Shown here piece by piece: positions 8,275 through 17,430 of a DNA stretch of 64,000 bases. Origin of the DNA: Mycolicibacterium sp. YH-1 (GTDB taxonomy: Bacteria; Actinomycetota; Actinomycetes; Mycobacteriales; Mycobacteriaceae); NCBI RefSeq assembly GCF_022557175.1, contig NZ_CP092915.1, forward strand, positions 1,178,001-1,242,000. Reading direction: 5' to 3'. Within the stretch, counting starts at the first letter, position 1. Each line of letters begins with the position of its first letter. The notes below the pieces were generated by a model. It was given only the letters and a program-made list of their open reading frames with translations, was not told the DNA's origin and did no database searches. The translations under genes and the position numbers were made by a program.

Positions 8275-8628
8275 ATGAGCGACCTGGTCACCAACTATCT
8301 GGCCTGCTGGAATGAGGACGACACCGACGCGCGCCGCGCCCTGATCGACCAGCACTGGACTGAGACCGCGACCTACGTCGACCCAATGGCCGAGGTGACC
8401 GGACGCGAGGCGCTGAACGCCACCATCGGAGCGGTCCGCCAGCAGTTCCCCGGCTTCGTCTTCACCCCGGTCGGCGACGTCGATGCCCACCACAGCCAGG
8501 CGCGCTTCCAGTGGGGTCTCGGCCCGGCCGGCGTCGAACCGGTTGTCATCGGTTTCGACGTCGTCGTCACCGATGCAGACGGACGATTCGAGCGGGTCCT
8601 CGGCTTTCTCGACCGCGTTCCCGGGTAA
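8275..8628 (+). CDS. NTF2-like / SnoaL-like domain protein
   Basis: A single-domain protein of 117 residues with the cone-shaped alpha+beta barrel signature of the nuclear transport factor 2/SnoaL superfamily: an N-terminal helix with YLACWNEDD, the YVDPMAEVTGREAL turn, and strands around RFQWGLGPAG and VIGFDVVVTD. The ATG has AGAGGAA 7 nt upstream. Members are small enzymes (isomerases, cyclases, hydrolases) or ligand-binding proteins, so no reaction can be assigned. It converges with the methyltransferase gene with only 5 bp between stops. Confidence 0.8.
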   Translation: MSDLVTNYLACWNEDDTDARRALIDQHWTETATYVDPMAEVTGREALNATIGAVRQQFPGFVFTPVGDVDAHHSQARFQWGLGPAGVEPVVIGFDVVVTDADGRFERVLGFLDRVPG

Positions 8629-8633
8629 GGCCC

Positions 8634-9494
8634 CTACTTCTCCAGGGTGAACTGACAGACATCGAGGTACCCGCCGCGGAACAGGTCCGCGCAGCCTGTC
8701 AGGTACTTCATGTAGCGGTCGTAGACCTCCTGGGACTGGGCCGCGATGGCGGCGTCTCGATGCGCCTCCAACGCGGCCGCCCAGTGGTCAAGCGTCTTCG
8801 CGTAGTGCGGTTGCAACGACTGCACGCGGCTCACCCGGAACCCGGCATGGCTAGCGCGGTCCTCGACCATCGTGACCGTGGGCAGCCGCCCGCCGGGAAA
8901 GATCTCGGTCAGGATGAACTTGACGAACCGGGCCACCCTGAGCGTGATGGGTATGCCCAAGCGCGCGGCATCGGCCTGGGTTATCCCGCAAATCGTGTGC
9001 AGCAGCATCGATCCGTCGGCGGGTAACGCGTGGTAGGCCATGTCGAAGAACGCGTCATACCGCTCGTGGCCGAAGTGTTCGAGCGCGCCGATGCAGACGA
9101 TCCGATCGACGTGACCCTCGAACTCCTCCCACCCCTGTAACCGCACTTCGACGGTGCGGTTCGTCGGGACCTCGGCCAGCTTGGCCGCGGCGTATTCGCG
9201 CTGTGAACGGCTCAGGGTCAGGCCGATCACGTTGATGTCGTGCGTCTCGATCGCGCGTTGCATTCCGCCGCCCCAGCCGCACCCGACGTCCAGCAGCGTC
9301 ATGCCCGGCTGGAGGTTCAGCTTGCCCAGTGCTAGATCGAACTTCGCGTTCTGGGCCGCGTCGAGGGTCATGTCGTCGCGTTCGAAGTACGCGCAGGTGT
9401 AGGCCATGGTGGGGCCCAGGAACAGCTCGAAGAACTCGTCCGAGATGTCGTAGATCGACTGCAGAGTCTCGTAGTGCGGACGCAGCACACCCAT
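8634..9494 (-). CDS. Mycolic acid / cyclopropane methyltransferase family protein
   Basis: A 286-residue SAM-dependent methyltransferase very like the CmaA/MmaA/UmaA family that modifies meromycolate chains. Visible are YDISDEFFELFLGPTMAYTC near the N-terminus, the SAM loop LLDVGCGWGG at 68-77, GLTLSRSQ, the ALEHFGHERYD segment, and the conserved TEIFPGGRLP and YDRYMKYLTGCADLF near the C-terminus. The family usually has EAFEHFG at the active site; here it reads GALEHFG, keeping the Glu before His. It is 33 bp downstream of the helicase gene on the same strand and could be cotranscribed. Which mycolate position it modifies cannot be told. Confidence 0.9.
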   Translation of the reverse strand: MGVLRPHYETLQSIYDISDEFFELFLGPTMAYTCAYFERDDMTLDAAQNAKFDLALGKLNLQPGMTLLDVGCGWGGGMQRAIETHDINVIGLTLSRSQREYAAAKLAEVPTNRTVEVRLQGWEEFEGHVDRIVCIGALEHFGHERYDAFFDMAYHALPADGSMLLHTICGITQADAARLGIPITLRVARFVKFILTEIFPGGRLPTVTMVEDRASHAGFRVSRVQSLQPHYAKTLDHWAAALEAHRDAAIAAQSQEVYDRYMKYLTGCADLFRGGYLDVCQFTLEK

Positions 9495-9527
9495 CCATCC
9501 GATGGTAGGCCGCGCTGCGGCGTCGCT

Positions 9528-12065
9528 CTAGACCTGGCGGCCGGCGTCGACCAGGCGGATCACGGCGGTGCCCTCCTCGTCGCTGGCCTCCAGATCCACC
9601 TCGACGTCGAAGCCCCAGTCGTGATCGCCTGCCGGATCGTCGAGGATCTGGCGGACGCGCCACACGCCGGGCTGGCGGTCGATGATCAGCAGCGCGGGCC
9701 CCCGGGCGTCGGCACCCGTGCCCACGTCGTCGTGCTCGGCGAAGTACGCGCGCACGACCTCCTCCCAGCGCTCGGCCGTCCAGCCGGAGGTGGCGTCGAG
9801 TTCGCCGAGGTCATACCAGCGCCGCCGGGCGAACAGGTCGACCCGACGGAACAGCGCGTTGCGAACCATCGCGGTGAACGCTCGCTCGTTACCGGTCAGC
9901 GGGCGCGGGCGGGCCGGCACCGCCACAGGTACGTCGTGCGGCTGGTCGGGGCTGGTCAGCTGTTCCCACTCGTCGAGCAGGCTTGAGTCAACTTGGCGCA
10001 CAAGCTCACCGAGCCACTCGACGATATCGGTGACGTCCTCGGTGCGCGCCGCGGCGGGCACCCCCGACCGCAACGCCTTGAAGGCGTCGGACAGGTAGCG
10101 CAGCACCGCGCCCTCCGAGCGGGTCAGCCCGTAGGTGCTGATGTACTCGCGGAAGGTGAACACCCGCTCCCACATCTCGCGCACGACGGACTTCGGTGAC
10201 AGCCGGGCGTCCGCCGCCCAGGGATTGCTGCGCAGGTACACCTCAAAGGTGTGGCCCAGCAGCTCCTCGAGCGGCTTGGGGTAGGTGATGTCGTCGAGCA
10301 GTTCGATCCGCTCGTCGTACTCGATGCCCTCGGCCTTCATCTGAGCGACGGCCTCACCCCTGGCCTTGTTCAGCTGCGCGGACAGGATCTGCCGGGGGTC
10401 CTCGAGCGTCGCCTCGATGACCGAGACCACGTCCAGCGCATGGGTTTCCGACGTGGCATCCAGCACGTCGACCGCGGCGAGGGCGAACGTCGACAGTGGC
10501 TGGTTGAGCGCGAAGTCGGGTGGCAGATCGATGGTCAGTCGGTAGCGCCTCCCGTCGGCGTCGGGTTCCTCGAGCCGCTCGAGGACGCCGGCCTGCAGTA
10601 GTGAGCGGGCGATGCCGACGGCCTCGCGGATCAGGCGCAGCTGACGTTTGCGTGGTTCGTGGTTCTCGGTGAGGAGACGGCGCATCGCGATGAACGGGTC
10701 GCCGGGGCGGTCGACGACATCGAGAATCATGGCGGTACTGACCCGCATGTTGCTGGTCAGCGGCTCGGGGGAGGCCTCGATAAGGCGGGTCATGGTCGCC
10801 TCGCTCCACGGCACCATGCCCTCGGGTACCTTGCGGCGCACCAGCTTTCGCCGCTTCTTCGGGTCATCGGCGACCTTCGCGAACTGCTTGAGGTTCTCCA
10901 CCTCGTGGTCGGGCGCCTGCACGACCACGGTGCCCGCGGTGTCGTAGCCGGCCCGGCCGGCCCGCCCGGCGATCTGATGGAACTCGCGGGCGTTGAGCAG
11001 CCGGGTGCGGGTGCCGTCGTACTTCGAGAGCGCCGAGAACACGACGGTCCGGATCGGCACGTTGATGCCAACGCCGAGGGTGTCGGTGCCGCAGATGACC
11101 TTGAGCAGCCCGGCCTGGGCCAGCTGTTCCACCAGCCGCCGGTACTTGGGCAGCATGCCGGCGTGGTGAACGCCGATGCCGTGGCGGACCAGCCGCGACA
11201 GCGTTGAGCCGAACGCCGTGGAGAAGCGGAAGGCGCCGATGTGCTCGGCGATCGCGGCCTTCTCGTCCTTGGTGCTGACGTTGACGCTCATCAGGGCCTG
11301 CGCCCGCTCCAGCGCCGAGGCCTGGGTGAAGTGCACGACGTAGATCGGTGCCTGCTTCGTCTCGAGCAGGTCGGCGATCGTCTCGTGCATCGCCGTGGTC
11401 GCGTAGTAGTGGTGCAGCGGAACCGGGCGCTGCGCGTTGGCGACGAGCGCCGTCGTCCGGCCGGTGCGCCGGGTGAGGTCCTCGCGCAGGAAGGTGACGT
11501 CGCCCAGCGTCGCCGACATCAACAGGAACTGGGCGTTGGGCAGTTCCAGCAGCGGCACCTGCCAGGCCCAGCCGCGGTCTGGGTCGCCGTAGAAGTGGAA
11601 CTCGTCCATGACAACGAGGCCGATATCGGCATCGGCACCCTCACGCAGGGCGATATTGGCCAGCACCTCGGCGGTGCACGCGATGATCGGCGCCGCCGCG
11701 TTGACCGAGGCGTCGCCGGTGAGCATGCCGACATTCGCCGCACCGAACACGTCGCACAGCGCGAAGAACTTCTCGCTGACCAGGGCCTTGATCGGGGCGG
11801 TGTAGTAGCTGCGCCGTTGTGCGGCCAGTGCCGCGTACAGCGCGCCGGTGGCCACCAGTGACTTGCCCGAACCAGTCGGTGTCGCCAGGACGACGTTGCT
11901 GCCGCTGACCAGCTCGATCAGCGCCTCCTCCTGCGCCGGGTACAGCACAGTGCCGCTGGCCTCCGCCCATGCGGCGAAGGTCGCGAACAGTTCGTCGGGA
12001 TCAGCGGCCTTCGCGCGCAGGGCGGACAGGTCAGCTGGATCGTCGAGCAGGGGTTGGGGGGTCAT
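9528..12065 (-). CDS. DEAD/DEAH-box (Ski2-like) helicase with DUF3516 C-terminus
   Basis: An 845-residue superfamily 2 helicase. The N-terminal RecA domain shows Walker A ATPTGSGKS at 61-69, Walker B VVMDEFH at 152-158 and motif III LMSATLGD. The second RecA domain shows the HHAGM segment, TDTLGVGINVPIRTVVF and motif VI QIAGRAGRAGYD. The large C-terminal region matches what is called DUF3516 in actinobacterial helicases. The motif order is that of the Ski2/HelY group, which usually unwinds RNA or nucleic acid duplexes. No partner is encoded beside it apart from the methyltransferase. Its physiological role is not known to me. Confidence 0.9.
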   Translation of the reverse strand: MTPQPLLDDPADLSALRAKAADPDELFATFAAWAEASGTVLYPAQEEALIELVSGSNVVLATPTGSGKSLVATGALYAALAAQRRSYYTAPIKALVSEKFFALCDVFGAANVGMLTGDASVNAAAPIIACTAEVLANIALREGADADIGLVVMDEFHFYGDPDRGWAWQVPLLELPNAQFLLMSATLGDVTFLREDLTRRTGRTTALVANAQRPVPLHHYYATTAMHETIADLLETKQAPIYVVHFTQASALERAQALMSVNVSTKDEKAAIAEHIGAFRFSTAFGSTLSRLVRHGIGVHHAGMLPKYRRLVEQLAQAGLLKVICGTDTLGVGINVPIRTVVFSALSKYDGTRTRLLNAREFHQIAGRAGRAGYDTAGTVVVQAPDHEVENLKQFAKVADDPKKRRKLVRRKVPEGMVPWSEATMTRLIEASPEPLTSNMRVSTAMILDVVDRPGDPFIAMRRLLTENHEPRKRQLRLIREAVGIARSLLQAGVLERLEEPDADGRRYRLTIDLPPDFALNQPLSTFALAAVDVLDATSETHALDVVSVIEATLEDPRQILSAQLNKARGEAVAQMKAEGIEYDERIELLDDITYPKPLEELLGHTFEVYLRSNPWAADARLSPKSVVREMWERVFTFREYISTYGLTRSEGAVLRYLSDAFKALRSGVPAAARTEDVTDIVEWLGELVRQVDSSLLDEWEQLTSPDQPHDVPVAVPARPRPLTGNERAFTAMVRNALFRRVDLFARRRWYDLGELDATSGWTAERWEEVVRAYFAEHDDVGTGADARGPALLIIDRQPGVWRVRQILDDPAGDHDWGFDVEVDLEASDEEGTAVIRLVDAGRQV

Positions 12066-12118
12066 GTTGAGGACCAGCGTGCCTGATGGGCAGCATCCCG
12101 CGGTAATGGGGAGCCTCG

Positions 12119-12766
12119 TTATTGATGCGGCGGCAGCGTGCGAACGGCATAGATCGCCAACCGCACTCGGTTGTCGCTACCGGTCTTGTCCATCAGATTG
12201 GCGATGTGTTTCTTGACCGTGGTCACGCCGAGATGGAGGCGGTCGGCGATCTCTTGATTGCCGTAGCCCTCGGCGACGAGCGCCAGGACGTCTCGTTCCC
12301 GCGCTGTGAGTGGGGTTGTCATCGCGGTGGCGGCCGGTCCGGGAGCGGCGGTGAGGGCGCGGTCGACGAGGCGGCGCATTAGTGCGGGGGAGAACAGCAG
12401 ATCGCCGTCGTTGGTGCGACGGATGGCGGTCAGCAGGTCGTCGGGGTCGGTGTCCTTGACGAGGTAGCCCGACGCGCCTGCGGCCAGTGCCGGGTAGAGG
12501 TGTTCGTCATCGTCAAAGGTGGTGAGTACCAGGACCTTCGTTGTGGGGTGACTGGCCATGATGTGCGCGGTGGCCGTCGCCCCGTCCATACCGGGCATGC
12601 GCAGGTCCATGAGGATCAGGTCCGGGGTGTGCTCGGCGGCCAACCGCACCGCCTCGACGCCGTCGGCGGCTTCTCCGACGACGGTCAGGTCGGGGGTGGA
12701 CTCCAGCAGCATCCGCAGGCCGGCACGTACCAGCCGCTGGTCGTCGACCAGCAGAACAGTGGTCAT
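12119..12766 (-). CDS. NarL/LuxR family response regulator
   Basis: A 215-residue response regulator. The receiver domain has the acidic pair DD8-9, phospho-acceptor Asp54 (ILMDLRMPGMDG), a Thr/Ser switch at VLVLTTFDDD and Lys in YLVKDTD. The C-terminal LuxR-type helix-turn-helix is TARERDVLALVAEGYGNQEI followed by GVTTVKKHIANL. Its ATG overlaps the stop of the histidine kinase gene by 4 nt, so they form a two-component system with coupled translation. The target is not known; the divergently transcribed multicopper oxidase operon is one candidate. Confidence 0.95.
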   Translation of the reverse strand: MTTVLLVDDQRLVRAGLRMLLESTPDLTVVGEAADGVEAVRLAAEHTPDLILMDLRMPGMDGATATAHIMASHPTTKVLVLTTFDDDEHLYPALAAGASGYLVKDTDPDDLLTAIRRTNDGDLLFSPALMRRLVDRALTAAPGPAATAMTTPLTARERDVLALVAEGYGNQEIADRLHLGVTTVKKHIANLMDKTGSDNRVRLAIYAVRTLPPHQ

Positions 12767-13953
12767 GAGGTGCTCGCCGAGAGAGTGGCCACGGCGGGGA
12801 GTTCGGCGTCGACCTGCCAGCCACCGGCGCCGGGGTCGACCACGCCGACGGTGAGAGTGCCGCCGGCCAACTGCGCGCGTTCGCGCATCCCGATGACGCC
12901 GTGCCCGCCTGCGGTGGGCCGACTCCGTCCGCCACTGCTGATCCGCAGTCGCACAACCGAATCCGCCTTCTGGACGGCGACTCGCACGGGCAGCTCGCGG
13001 TCGGCGTGCTTCATGACATTGGTCAGCGATTCCTGAACCAGGCGCAGCAGGGTCAGCCGGCCGATGGCGTCGAGCCCGTCGAACTCGTCGTCGACGTGGT
13101 CCTCCACCTCGAACCCGGCGGAGCGCACACGTGCCACGGCCGCGCGGATCTCCTTGGCCACCGCCGCCGGCTCGACCAGCGCGACCTCACCGAGGTCCGG
13201 ATCACGCAGGACCGACAGGAGTCGTCTGATGTCGGCGAGTGCGCTTGCCGCCGTGTCGTGCACGTCATCGAACACCGCGCGCACGCGGGGGTCGTCACTG
13301 ATCTGCGCGCGCTGGGCGACCTTGACCCGCAACACTATCGACGCGATGTGGTGGGCCACGAGATCGTGTAGCTCCCGTGCCAGGGCGGCCCGCTCATCGG
13401 CTCGTGTCCGGGTCTCGGCCTCTTCGGCCCGCAGCGCCAGGCTGGCGGTCAGGTCGCGTTGCCCGCGCAGGAACAGGCCGAGCAGAAGCGGAAGGCCCAC
13501 GTAGGCACTGGCCTCCACCAGCGCGGCAGGCTGCCAGAAGGTCGGTGCGTGTCCACCCCAGTGGCCGGCGACCACGGCGATCGTCCAGCATCCCGTCGCC
13601 ACCACCGTCGCCAACCGACCGCAGCGCACGATGACCTCGACGAGGGCGATCGCCCCAAGGAACGGCACCAGGTCCGAGGGGCCCCACGCTTCGGTGAGAA
13701 ACATGGGTAGGGCCAGCGCGGAGATCGCCAACGACACCGGCAGCGGCCAGCGATCTCCGACCACGAAAAGTGCGCAGGCCGTCATTGCCAGCATCCAGTA
13801 GGTGCCGGGCACCTTGTACTCGCCCGGAAAGGTGCTGGCCAGCAGCAGGGCAGGTGTCAGCAGCAGGGGCAGGAACCGCGTGAATTTCCACAGGTCACGC
13901 GGCGAGCGCATGTCGATCACCGTACCCACGGTAGAGACCCAGCGGTCGAACAT
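12763..13953 (-). CDS. NarL-type sensor histidine kinase
   Basis: A 396-residue (or 382 from the ATG at 13911) membrane kinase with about five hydrophobic segments in residues 25-165. A HisKA_3 dimerisation/phosphotransfer helix follows, with His196 in ARELHDLVAHHIAS, and a C-terminal HATPase domain with TNVMKHAD (N box) and a glycine-rich loop near GGHGVIGMRER. There is no extracellular sensor domain of any size, so it probably senses through the membrane segments, as in DesK-like and mycobacterial orphan kinases. It pairs with the adjacent response regulator. Neither possible start has a convincing ribosome site. Confidence 0.93.
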   Translation of the reverse strand: MFDRWVSTVGTVIDMRSPRDLWKFTRFLPLLLTPALLLASTFPGEYKVPGTYWMLAMTACALFVVGDRWPLPVSLAISALALPMFLTEAWGPSDLVPFLGAIALVEVIVRCGRLATVVATGCWTIAVVAGHWGGHAPTFWQPAALVEASAYVGLPLLLGLFLRGQRDLTASLALRAEEAETRTRADERAALARELHDLVAHHIASIVLRVKVAQRAQISDDPRVRAVFDDVHDTAASALADIRRLLSVLRDPDLGEVALVEPAAVAKEIRAAVARVRSAGFEVEDHVDDEFDGLDAIGRLTLLRLVQESLTNVMKHADRELPVRVAVQKADSVVRLRISSGGRSRPTAGGHGVIGMRERAQLAGGTLTVGVVDPGAGGWQVDAELPAVATLSASTS

Positions 13954-14086
13954 TTCCGGTTAGCACACCACTTGTTGTCGCACAAGACGCTAGGGGTCTG
14001 GGTTGGGCGCGCAGGTGCGGCCTCTGGAATGAGTTTCCCGGTGTGGCCACTGATGAGACTGGAGCCACCTATCGCAAGGAGCCCCA

Positions 14087-15577
14087 GTGATCTCGAGACG
14101 ACGACTGCTCGTCGCAGCCGCCGCCATGCCGTTGGCGCTATCGGGCGCGGCATGCGTGCGCGGCCAGGCCAGTTCCACGCCGGTGACGACCCGCCCGCTG
14201 CCGATCCCGCCGTTGTCCGCAGGCCGGGTCGGCGTGGATGGCGTGCGCCGGTTCGAGCTCGCAGCCCAACCGGGAGTCACTGAGATGCTGCCCGGGCGAT
14301 CCACCGCGACCTGGGGGTACAACGGCTCCATCCTGGGGCCGACGCTACGGGCGCGCCGGGGCGAACGGGTGGCGTTCACGATCACCAACAACCTGCCCGA
14401 GACCACCAGCGTGCACTGGCACGGAATGCGGGTACCGGCACGGTACGACGGTGGCCCCCATCAGAGCATCGAACCCGGTGCCACATGGGAACCGGACTGG
14501 ACCGTCGAGCAGCACGCCGCGACCCTCTGGTATCACCCCCACCCGCACGGATCCACCGAAAAGCATGTCTACCGTGGGCTTTCCGGTCTCTTTCTGATCG
14601 ACGACGATATCGCCGACGGTCTTGATCTGCCCCGGCGCTACGGCGTCGACGACATTCCGCTCGTCATCGCCGACCGCCGATTCACCTCCGGCGGCCGCCT
14701 CGACGAGGCCGACGACAGCAAATACGGGCTGCTCGGTGACACCGTCATCACCAACGGCATCGCGGGGGCGCACCTGTCTGTGAGCACCGAGCGCGTGCGG
14801 CTGCGTGTCCTCAACGGTTCCTCGAGTCGGCTGTTCAACCTCGCCCGCTCCGATGACGCGTCGTTCGACCTCATCGCCACCGACGGCGGACTTCTCGAGA
14901 AACCCTTGTCGCTGAAGAGGATTCAACTCAGCCCCGGGGAGCGCGCCGAGATCGTCCTCGAGCTGAGCGCCGGGCAGACTGTCACCCTGCGTGCCCTGCC
15001 CATCGAAGCGCGCGAGGGCCTGTCCGACCCCGCGACGTTCGGCTTCGACGACACCTTCGACATCCTCACCCTGCGCCCTGAATCGACACTGAGCGCGTCA
15101 CCCGGATTACCCGAAACCCTCACCACCATCACACCGCTGGTCGACGCCGCCACCCCGGCCAATCGGTCCTTCGAACTGCAGTGGTACATGATCAACGGCC
15201 AGCGCATGGACATGAACCGTATCGATCTCGTCGTTCCGGTCGACACCACCGAGGTCTGGTCGATCCGCAATGTGGACAACTGGCCGCACAACTTTCATGT
15301 CCACGACGTGCAATTCCAGGTGATCAGCATCGACGGACGCACTCCGCCGCCCGCGCTGTCCGGCTGGAAGGACACCATCTACACCGAACCCGGGCGCACC
15401 TACAACGTGGGGATGCGCTTCTCCGGGCACGCCGATCCGGTCAATCCGTACATGTATCACTGCCATCTGCTGCACCACGAGGACCAGGGGATGATGGGCC
15501 AGTTCCTGGTTCTGGCCCCCGGCCAACAACCCGCACCGATGCCGATGGGCGGCAACCACTCCGGCGGTGGACATTGA
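14087..15577 (+). CDS. Multicopper oxidase, secreted (Tat signal, lipobox)
   Basis: A 496-residue CueO/SufI-like multicopper oxidase. The GTG start has AAGGAG 5 nt upstream. The N-terminus MISRRRLLVAAAAMPLALSG carries a twin-arginine motif followed by AAC, a plausible lipobox, so it is exported folded and probably lipid-anchored. All four copper-ligand clusters are present: HWHG, WYHPHPHG, WPHNFHVHD and the type 1 site HCHLLHHEDQGMM (HCHx3Hx4M). Such enzymes oxidise Cu(I), Fe(II) or phenolics with O2. There is no methionine-rich insert like that of E. coli CueO. The next gene starts within its stop codon, so the two products are made together. Confidence 0.92.
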   Translation: MISRRRLLVAAAAMPLALSGAACVRGQASSTPVTTRPLPIPPLSAGRVGVDGVRRFELAAQPGVTEMLPGRSTATWGYNGSILGPTLRARRGERVAFTITNNLPETTSVHWHGMRVPARYDGGPHQSIEPGATWEPDWTVEQHAATLWYHPHPHGSTEKHVYRGLSGLFLIDDDIADGLDLPRRYGVDDIPLVIADRRFTSGGRLDEADDSKYGLLGDTVITNGIAGAHLSVSTERVRLRVLNGSSSRLFNLARSDDASFDLIATDGGLLEKPLSLKRIQLSPGERAEIVLELSAGQTVTLRALPIEAREGLSDPATFGFDDTFDILTLRPESTLSASPGLPETLTTITPLVDAATPANRSFELQWYMINGQRMDMNRIDLVVPVDTTEVWSIRNVDNWPHNFHVHDVQFQVISIDGRTPPPALSGWKDTIYTEPGRTYNVGMRFSGHADPVNPYMYHCHLLHHEDQGMMGQFLVLAPGQQPAPMPMGGNHSGGGH

Positions 15578-17382
15578 AACTGCTTACGGGGCTGGTGGTC
15601 GTCGTCGTAGCCCTCGGATCCGGGACGGCCGGGGCACTGGCGACGCGCGTCGCAACCGACCGCGACAGGGTCGGCACCGCGTCTGAGGATCCCAACGTCC
15701 CAGTCGTGTGCGAAGGCCGGCGCCCATCAAAGGCCGACGGCGGTAGCTACGGAATGCAGAACGACGGGTCATTTCTTCATCCGTCGCTCACCTATGTCAA
15801 TGAAGAGGAGCAGCACCCGTTCCCCCGCGGCGGGGAGGACCTATTCCCCGAAACCGACGGTTACGACCCGAACTCGTACAAGAGCGACAACGTGACCGTT
15901 GAGGCGCACTATCCGGGCAAGCAGTTCACCCCGGATCCGTTCCACTCCTGGCAGAACATCGTGGACTTCGATGGTCGGCGCTACATGTTCCAGTACGACC
16001 GCAGCGAAGCCCGCGTCTACGACATCACCGACGTCAAGAACGTGAAGGTCGTCGAGTCGCTGACACGCGATGACGTGGCGGAGGTCGAGGGGAACAACGA
16101 GGCCGTCAAGAGCAAGGATTGGGACGCCCATGACTTCTGGGGCGCCTCCACGATCCAGTGGAGCGAGAAGCACGACGGTTACATCATGGTCCAGAGCTTC
16201 GAGATGAGGCGTCAGGTTCCCTTCTGGATGGGCGACACGCCGGAGCAGAGCAAGTACGCCTCGCCCGAGGGCGTTGCCGCGGCTCGCGCGGACACACAGC
16301 TCAAGGGTTTCAAGGTCTATAGGCTGAACGGCCCGCAGAAGAAGGACTGGCAGCTGCTGGCGACCGTGAGTACCGATGCGACCCAGAAGGACCCGCTCGC
16401 ACCGGACCTCAGCGCACCGCAGCAGGGGTCGGGATCCCTCGACGTCCCACACTGGGACGGCGGCCGTTACATGTTCATCTCAGTAGCACCCAGCGATGAC
16501 TGGTCAATGCAGGAGTACCCGACCTACCTCTACGCGAATGGGTTCCAGGTCTGGGACATGGCGGATCCGGCTGCGCCGAAGCTGCTGGACACGTGGCATC
16601 GCGGGGGCATGGTCCGCGGTGAGGAGGACACCTACCGGTCCAATCCGCGCTGCGGCAACCGGACGTCGTGGATGGGATCGCGCAACCCGCTGTACATCCC
16701 CACCCCGATCGAAGAGGGCGGCAAGTACGGATTCGCAGCGATGGGAGGCTTCGGCATGTCGATCATCGACATCTCCGACCCCACAAACCTGCGTGAAGTC
16801 AGCCATCTGGATGTCCCGATGTCGGTGGCGGGCACCGAGGCCGACAATGTCGACGTCTCCCAGTTCGAGAAGACGGGGATGGTCTATCTGAGCGGATATC
16901 CCCTGTCCGAGGACTGCTACGAGCCGTACAAGGACATCTTCGCGGTGGATGCCTCAGATCCCGCGCAGCCGCGAATCGTCGGCCGCCTTCCACGACCCAC
17001 GCCTCCGGACGGGGTGGCTGTGACCGACTTCTGCCAGCGTGGCGGCAGCTTCGGTCCCAAGCGGAGCGGTTACTACACGTCTCCCGGCGACCCGAGGGAC
17101 GGGCTCTTGATCTATGACTTCTACAACGCGGGAGCGCAGTTCTTCGACGTCTCGGACCCGAGGAATCCGAAAGTTGCCGGCTACTTCGCCCCGCCGACAT
17201 TCGGTGCGGAGACGGCAGATTGGGCGCGCAGTAATCCGACCCACGGTGTGTACGTCGAATACGACCGCAACATCGTCTGGCTGTTCACCAACGACGGGAT
17301 CTATGCGCTGTCGTCGGATGCCGTGCTGGGCACGCCAAATCTCGGCACCCCGACCGAGCCGTTCCGCACCAGTGCGCGATGA
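15574..17382 (+). CDS. Secreted LVIVD-repeat beta-propeller protein
   Basis: About 602 residues. I place the start at the TTG 15574-15576, which overlaps the TGA of the multicopper oxidase gene (TTGA). From there the protein begins with a clean signal peptide (MKLLTGLVVVVVALGSGTAG, then ALA). At least five LVIVD-type repeats follow: ARVYDITDVKNVKVVESL, FQVWDMADPAAPKLLDTW, MSIIDISDPTNLREVSHL, FAVDASDPAQPRIVGRLP and AQFFDVSDPRNPKVAGYF. Together they should form a beta-propeller. Four or so cysteines could make disulfides (for example in SNPRCGNRTSW and SEDCYEPY). The function is unknown; the coupled multicopper oxidase suggests a partner or substrate in the cell envelope. Confidence 0.8.
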   Translation: MKLLTGLVVVVVALGSGTAGALATRVATDRDRVGTASEDPNVPVVCEGRRPSKADGGSYGMQNDGSFLHPSLTYVNEEEQHPFPRGGEDLFPETDGYDPNSYKSDNVTVEAHYPGKQFTPDPFHSWQNIVDFDGRRYMFQYDRSEARVYDITDVKNVKVVESLTRDDVAEVEGNNEAVKSKDWDAHDFWGASTIQWSEKHDGYIMVQSFEMRRQVPFWMGDTPEQSKYASPEGVAAARADTQLKGFKVYRLNGPQKKDWQLLATVSTDATQKDPLAPDLSAPQQGSGSLDVPHWDGGRYMFISVAPSDDWSMQEYPTYLYANGFQVWDMADPAAPKLLDTWHRGGMVRGEEDTYRSNPRCGNRTSWMGSRNPLYIPTPIEEGGKYGFAAMGGFGMSIIDISDPTNLREVSHLDVPMSVAGTEADNVDVSQFEKTGMVYLSGYPLSEDCYEPYKDIFAVDASDPAQPRIVGRLPRPTPPDGVAVTDFCQRGGSFGPKRSGYYTSPGDPRDGLLIYDFYNAGAQFFDVSDPRNPKVAGYFAPPTFGAETADWARSNPTHGVYVEYDRNIVWLFTNDGIYALSSDAVLGTPNLGTPTEPFRTSAR

Positions 17383-17385
17383 ACC

Positions 17386-17407
17386 GCTGAGCAGCGAGGG
17401 GCTCAGC
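17386..17407 (+). terminator. Weak hairpin between convergent genes
   Basis: GCTGAG pairs with CTCAGC around a 10-nt loop just after the beta-propeller stop. There is no T run, so it is at best a weak or Rho-assisted end. Confidence 0.25.
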
Positions 17408-17430
17408 CAGTCGACGGCGGTGTCGGATGT

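Noticed and set aside
15181..15573. N-terminal part of a 733-residue frame running through the end of the multicopper oxidase gene
   Set aside because: This part is an off-frame reading of the oxidase. The TTG at 15574 gives a proper signal peptide and normal start context.
14087..15577. Naming the multicopper oxidase as the mycobacterial MmcO (Rv0846c) orthologue
   Set aside because: The copper motifs agree but the flanking sequence I recall for MmcO differs (for example around its C-terminal HCH motif); the present protein is closer to CueO/SufI, so no symbol is given.
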